Positions 62,114-64,000 of a stretch of DNA of 64,000 nt are shown piece after piece. Location of the stretch: NCBI RefSeq assembly GCF_014857925.1, contig NZ_JACYVZ010000008.1, positions 24,567 through 88,566 of the forward strand. Reading direction: 5' to 3'. This stretch comes from Cysteiniphilum marinum. GTDB lineage: Bacteria > Pseudomonadota > Gammaproteobacteria > Francisellales > Francisellaceae. The notes under the pieces were generated by a model. The model saw only the letters and a list, made by a program, of their open reading frames with translations. It was not told the DNA's origin and ran no database searches. Each line of letters starts with the position of its first letter. Within the stretch, counting starts at the first letter, position 1. The translations under genes and the position numbers were made by a program.

Positions 62114-63481
62114 TTAACGCATGGTAACCAGCTCTTCAGCACTGGTTGGATGAATAGCTATGGTATTATCAAGGTCTTGTTTTGTGGCACCCATTTGGAT
62201 GGCAACGGCAAAGCCTTGTAATATTTCATCGGCATCTAAACCAATTAGGTGACAACCTACCACTTTTTCATCAACACCTGCAACAATAAGCTTCATCACG
62301 GTAGGCAATCTAAAACCTGAGATCGCAGCAAAAAGTGGAGTAAATTTACTTTGATAGACTTTGATATTATCTTTGCCATACTGATCATTGGCGTCTTTTT
62401 CAGATAAGCCCACTGTACCAATTGCTGGATGTGAGAAAACAACCGTTGGAATCAAATGTGCGTCTAATTTAAGATTGCTTTCACCATTAAATAAACGTCT
62501 TGATAAACGTCTGCCTGCGGCAATTGCAACTGGGGTTAGTTGTGCAGCTCCTGTGGCATCACCAATGGCGAAAATATGAGAAACTGTTGTTGTTTGGTAC
62601 TCATCAACGATAATAGTGCCATTATCATTGAGTTTAACATCTGTATTTTCCAATCCTAAATTAGCCGTAAGTGGGGCGCGTCCTGTTGCCCAAACGAGAC
62701 AATCAACATCATAAAGCACATCACCATTATTTAAATGAATATCAAGTAGCTCATTGGATTTCTTAACCACTTGAGTGATATTAGTATTGGTTCTTACATC
62801 CATCTTTAACATTTGCATACTGCTAAGTAATTCATCACTTAACATTTCATCAAATTCTTTAAGTGGTTTATCACGACGAATCAGAAGATGAGTTTCTGTG
62901 CCTAATTCATGAAAAACACCGGCAATCTCAACACCAATATATCCACCACCAACGATGACAGCTTTTTGCGGCTGTGTGTCAAGTTCAAAAAAATCATCCG
63001 AGGTAATACCATGTTCAGCACCTGGAATATTCTCTGGAATCAAAGGGTAAGCACCTGGACAAACATAGATATAATCAGCACTTATTTCGGTGGCACCATT
63101 TTCATTATCAATGATGATAGTATTGTTATCTTTGAATTTTCCCCATCCTTTAAAGTGGGTAATTTTTTGGCTATCAAAGAGCTTATTATAAAACTGATGA
63201 ATATTAGAAATATAAGTTTCACGTTTGTTTTTAAGGGTTTGCCAATCAAAGCCTTTAACATCTAAATCAAAGCCATAGCCTTGATAGTCATGTTTTAAAC
63301 GAGAAGCAAGGTTGGCTGCATACCACATGGCTTTTTTAGGCACGCATCCGCGATTAACACAGGTACCACCTAGGTCTTTTGCCTCAACAATAGCCACTTT
63401 TTTCCCGAAGCGCGCTGCTTGAACACCTGCAGCAATACCACCACTGCCACCACCAATACAAATTAAATCAAAGTGTTGCAT
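62114..63481 (-). CDS. gor: Glutathione-disulfide reductase
   Basis: FAD/NADPH enzyme that keeps glutathione reduced. The 455-residue protein has the FAD motif [12 protein letters not shown], the redox pair C41 and C46 in [13 protein letters not shown], the NADPH-binding [12 protein letters not shown] with Arg-type residues in [28 protein letters not shown], and the C-terminal His-Glu motif [14 protein letters not shown]. Length is normal. It may be driven by the repeat-borne -10 at 63515-63520, 33 bases before the start codon. Confidence 0.93.
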   Translation of the reverse strand: MQHFDLICIGGGSGGIAAGVQAARFGKKVAIVEAKDLGGTCVNRGCVPKKAMWYAANLASRLKHDYQGYGFDLDVKGFDWQTLKNKRETYISNIHQFYNKLFDSQKITHFKGWGKFKDNNTIIIDNENGATEISADYIYVCPGAYPLIPENIPGAEHGITSDDFFELDTQPQKAVIVGGGYIGVEIAGVFHELGTETHLLIRRDKPLKEFDEMLSDELLSSMQMLKMDVRTNTNITQVVKKSNELLDIHLNNGDVLYDVDCLVWATGRAPLTANLGLENTDVKLNDNGTIIVDEYQTTTVSHIFAIGDATGAAQLTPVAIAAGRRLSRRLFNGESNLKLDAHLIPTVVFSHPAIGTVGLSEKDANDQYGKDNIKVYQSKFTPLFAAISGFRLPTVMKLIVAGVDEKVVGCHLIGLDADEILQGFAVAIQMGATKQDLDNTIAIHPTSAEELVTMR

Positions 63482-63514
63482 TTTTTTCTGTCTCTATATG
63501 AAAAGTAGAGCAGT

Positions 63515-63544
63515 AGTATATACCGCCCACAAACCATTTTACAG
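63515..63544 (-). repeat. 30-bp motif with possible -10 box, upstream of gor
   Basis: On the minus strand the 30 bases end in GTGGGCGGTATATACT and match 43840-43869 at 27 of 30 positions. TATACT is 63515-63520, with the gor ATG 33 bases downstream, almost as in kdsC (34). The remaining 63545-63782 contains only AT-rich sequence that may include the left end of the insertion sequence. Confidence 0.6.
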
Positions 63545-63782
63545 AATTTCCACCATTGAATTTCTCGTACTTTTGAATGGTTACGCACTTATTATACGAA
63601 TCCGTCAACAACTATTTGTGTAGGTTTTGTGAATAAAATAATAATATTAAGAGTAATGGCACTACCTTAAGCACTGCCAATGTATAAAAATGCACTTTGA
63701 AGCATGAATTTCTTGAAGTCAGTAACCACATAGGTTTATATATTTTTGCCTCAAAACTCAAAACCCAAATGGAAACTGACAA

Positions 63783-64000
63783 ATGCATTATGCAATTAAT
63801 AATCTGAAATCACAAATTGAAAAGCAAAAAAAGGCGCTTTTAGAAGGTGATCAAGGTTTAAGTATCAAGAGTCTTCTATCCTCTGATAAATTTCAAACCA
63901 TCATCAATAATTGCCGAGACTTTAGATCGCGTCTTTATACGCCATTTGTCACTCTCGTACTCTTTATACGACAAGTGCTATCTCCAGATAAATCCTGTAA
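63783..64000 (+). CDS. IS4-like transposase, N-terminal part, cut by window edge
   Basis: The frame is open from ATG 63783 to the right edge (72 residues). The segment CRDFRSRLYTPFVTLVLFIR followed by QVLSPDKSC resembles the N-terminal domain of IS4-family transposases, where an FR.RL.TPxVTLxxFxxQVLS pattern is conserved. No DDE residue can be checked because the rest is outside. The left inverted repeat of the element is not certain; TAATGGCACTACCTTAAG near 63653 is a candidate. Confidence 0.7.
   Translation, partial: MHYAINNLKSQIEKQKKALLEGDQGLSIKSLLSSDKFQTIINNCRDFRSRLYTPFVTLVLFIRQVLSPDKSC

Overview
The window is about 64 kb of AT-rich, gene-dense chromosome from a Gram-negative gammaproteobacterium. 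Support comes from the LPS genes (kdsC-lptC-lptA), the cydDC exporter, the split-type glyS, mfd, era, recJ and dinG. The low GC, short intergenic regions and gene content suggest the Francisellaceae/Fastidiosibacteraceae group (Fangia- or Cysteiniphilum-like). That placement is inference; no rRNA, tRNA or CRISPR array is visible.

Layout. 1-3.6 kb: the cut N-terminus of a membrane sensor (probably a histidine kinase), a TauE/SafE permease and the lytic transglycosylase Slt. 3.8-11.4 kb: a type I restriction-modification operon, hsdM - DUF6933-like gene - hsdS - truncated rhuM - hsdR, with a half-copy of a MITE-like repeat upstream. 11.5-20.6 kb: a secreted EEP-family phosphodiesterase, glyS without glyQ, a secreted Ntn amidase of the choloylglycine hydrolase type, mfd and an SDR. 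21-29 kb: a B12-dependent ribonucleotide reductase, a phosphorylase-esterase fusion, phaR, an FtsZ without the usual C-terminal peptide, and acetoacetyl-CoA synthetase. 29-37 kb: a universal stress protein overlapping an AddB-like nuclease, a 1397-residue secreted GH81 beta-1,3-glucanase with three repeated C-terminal modules, and a small HTH protein. 37-52 kb: a secreted SnoaL-like protein, cydDC, era, an orphan EmrA-type adaptor, kdsC-lptC-lptA-DUF3301-GST, a purine deaminase, pheA, an AI-2E family permease and recJ. 52-64 kb: an Abi_2 HEPN defence gene overlapping dinG, ogt, an unknown 704-residue membrane protein, an AlbA_2-type pseudogene, an O-methyltransferase, a zeta-like ATPase, agmatinase, cutC, hsp15, gor, and the start of an IS4-like transposase cut by the right edge.

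Functional links. kdsC, lptC and lptA act together in LPS core synthesis and transport. cydDC and gor concern thiol and redox balance. phaR and acetoacetyl-CoA synthetase both point to acetoacetyl-CoA/PHB metabolism. mfd, recJ, dinG, ogt and the AddB-like protein are DNA-repair functions. Defence or mobile content is concentrated at 3.8-11.4 kb and 52-59 kb.

Intergenic regions hold several small dispersed repeats: two MITE-like families with terminal inverted repeats, a hairpin family with a conserved ATAG-YTRSGA-CTAT core, and a 30-bp motif ending GCGGGCGGTATATACT placed almost identically before kdsC and gor. The clearest candidates for something undescribed are the phosphorylase-esterase fusion, the tail-less FtsZ, the five-gene restriction operon and these repeats.
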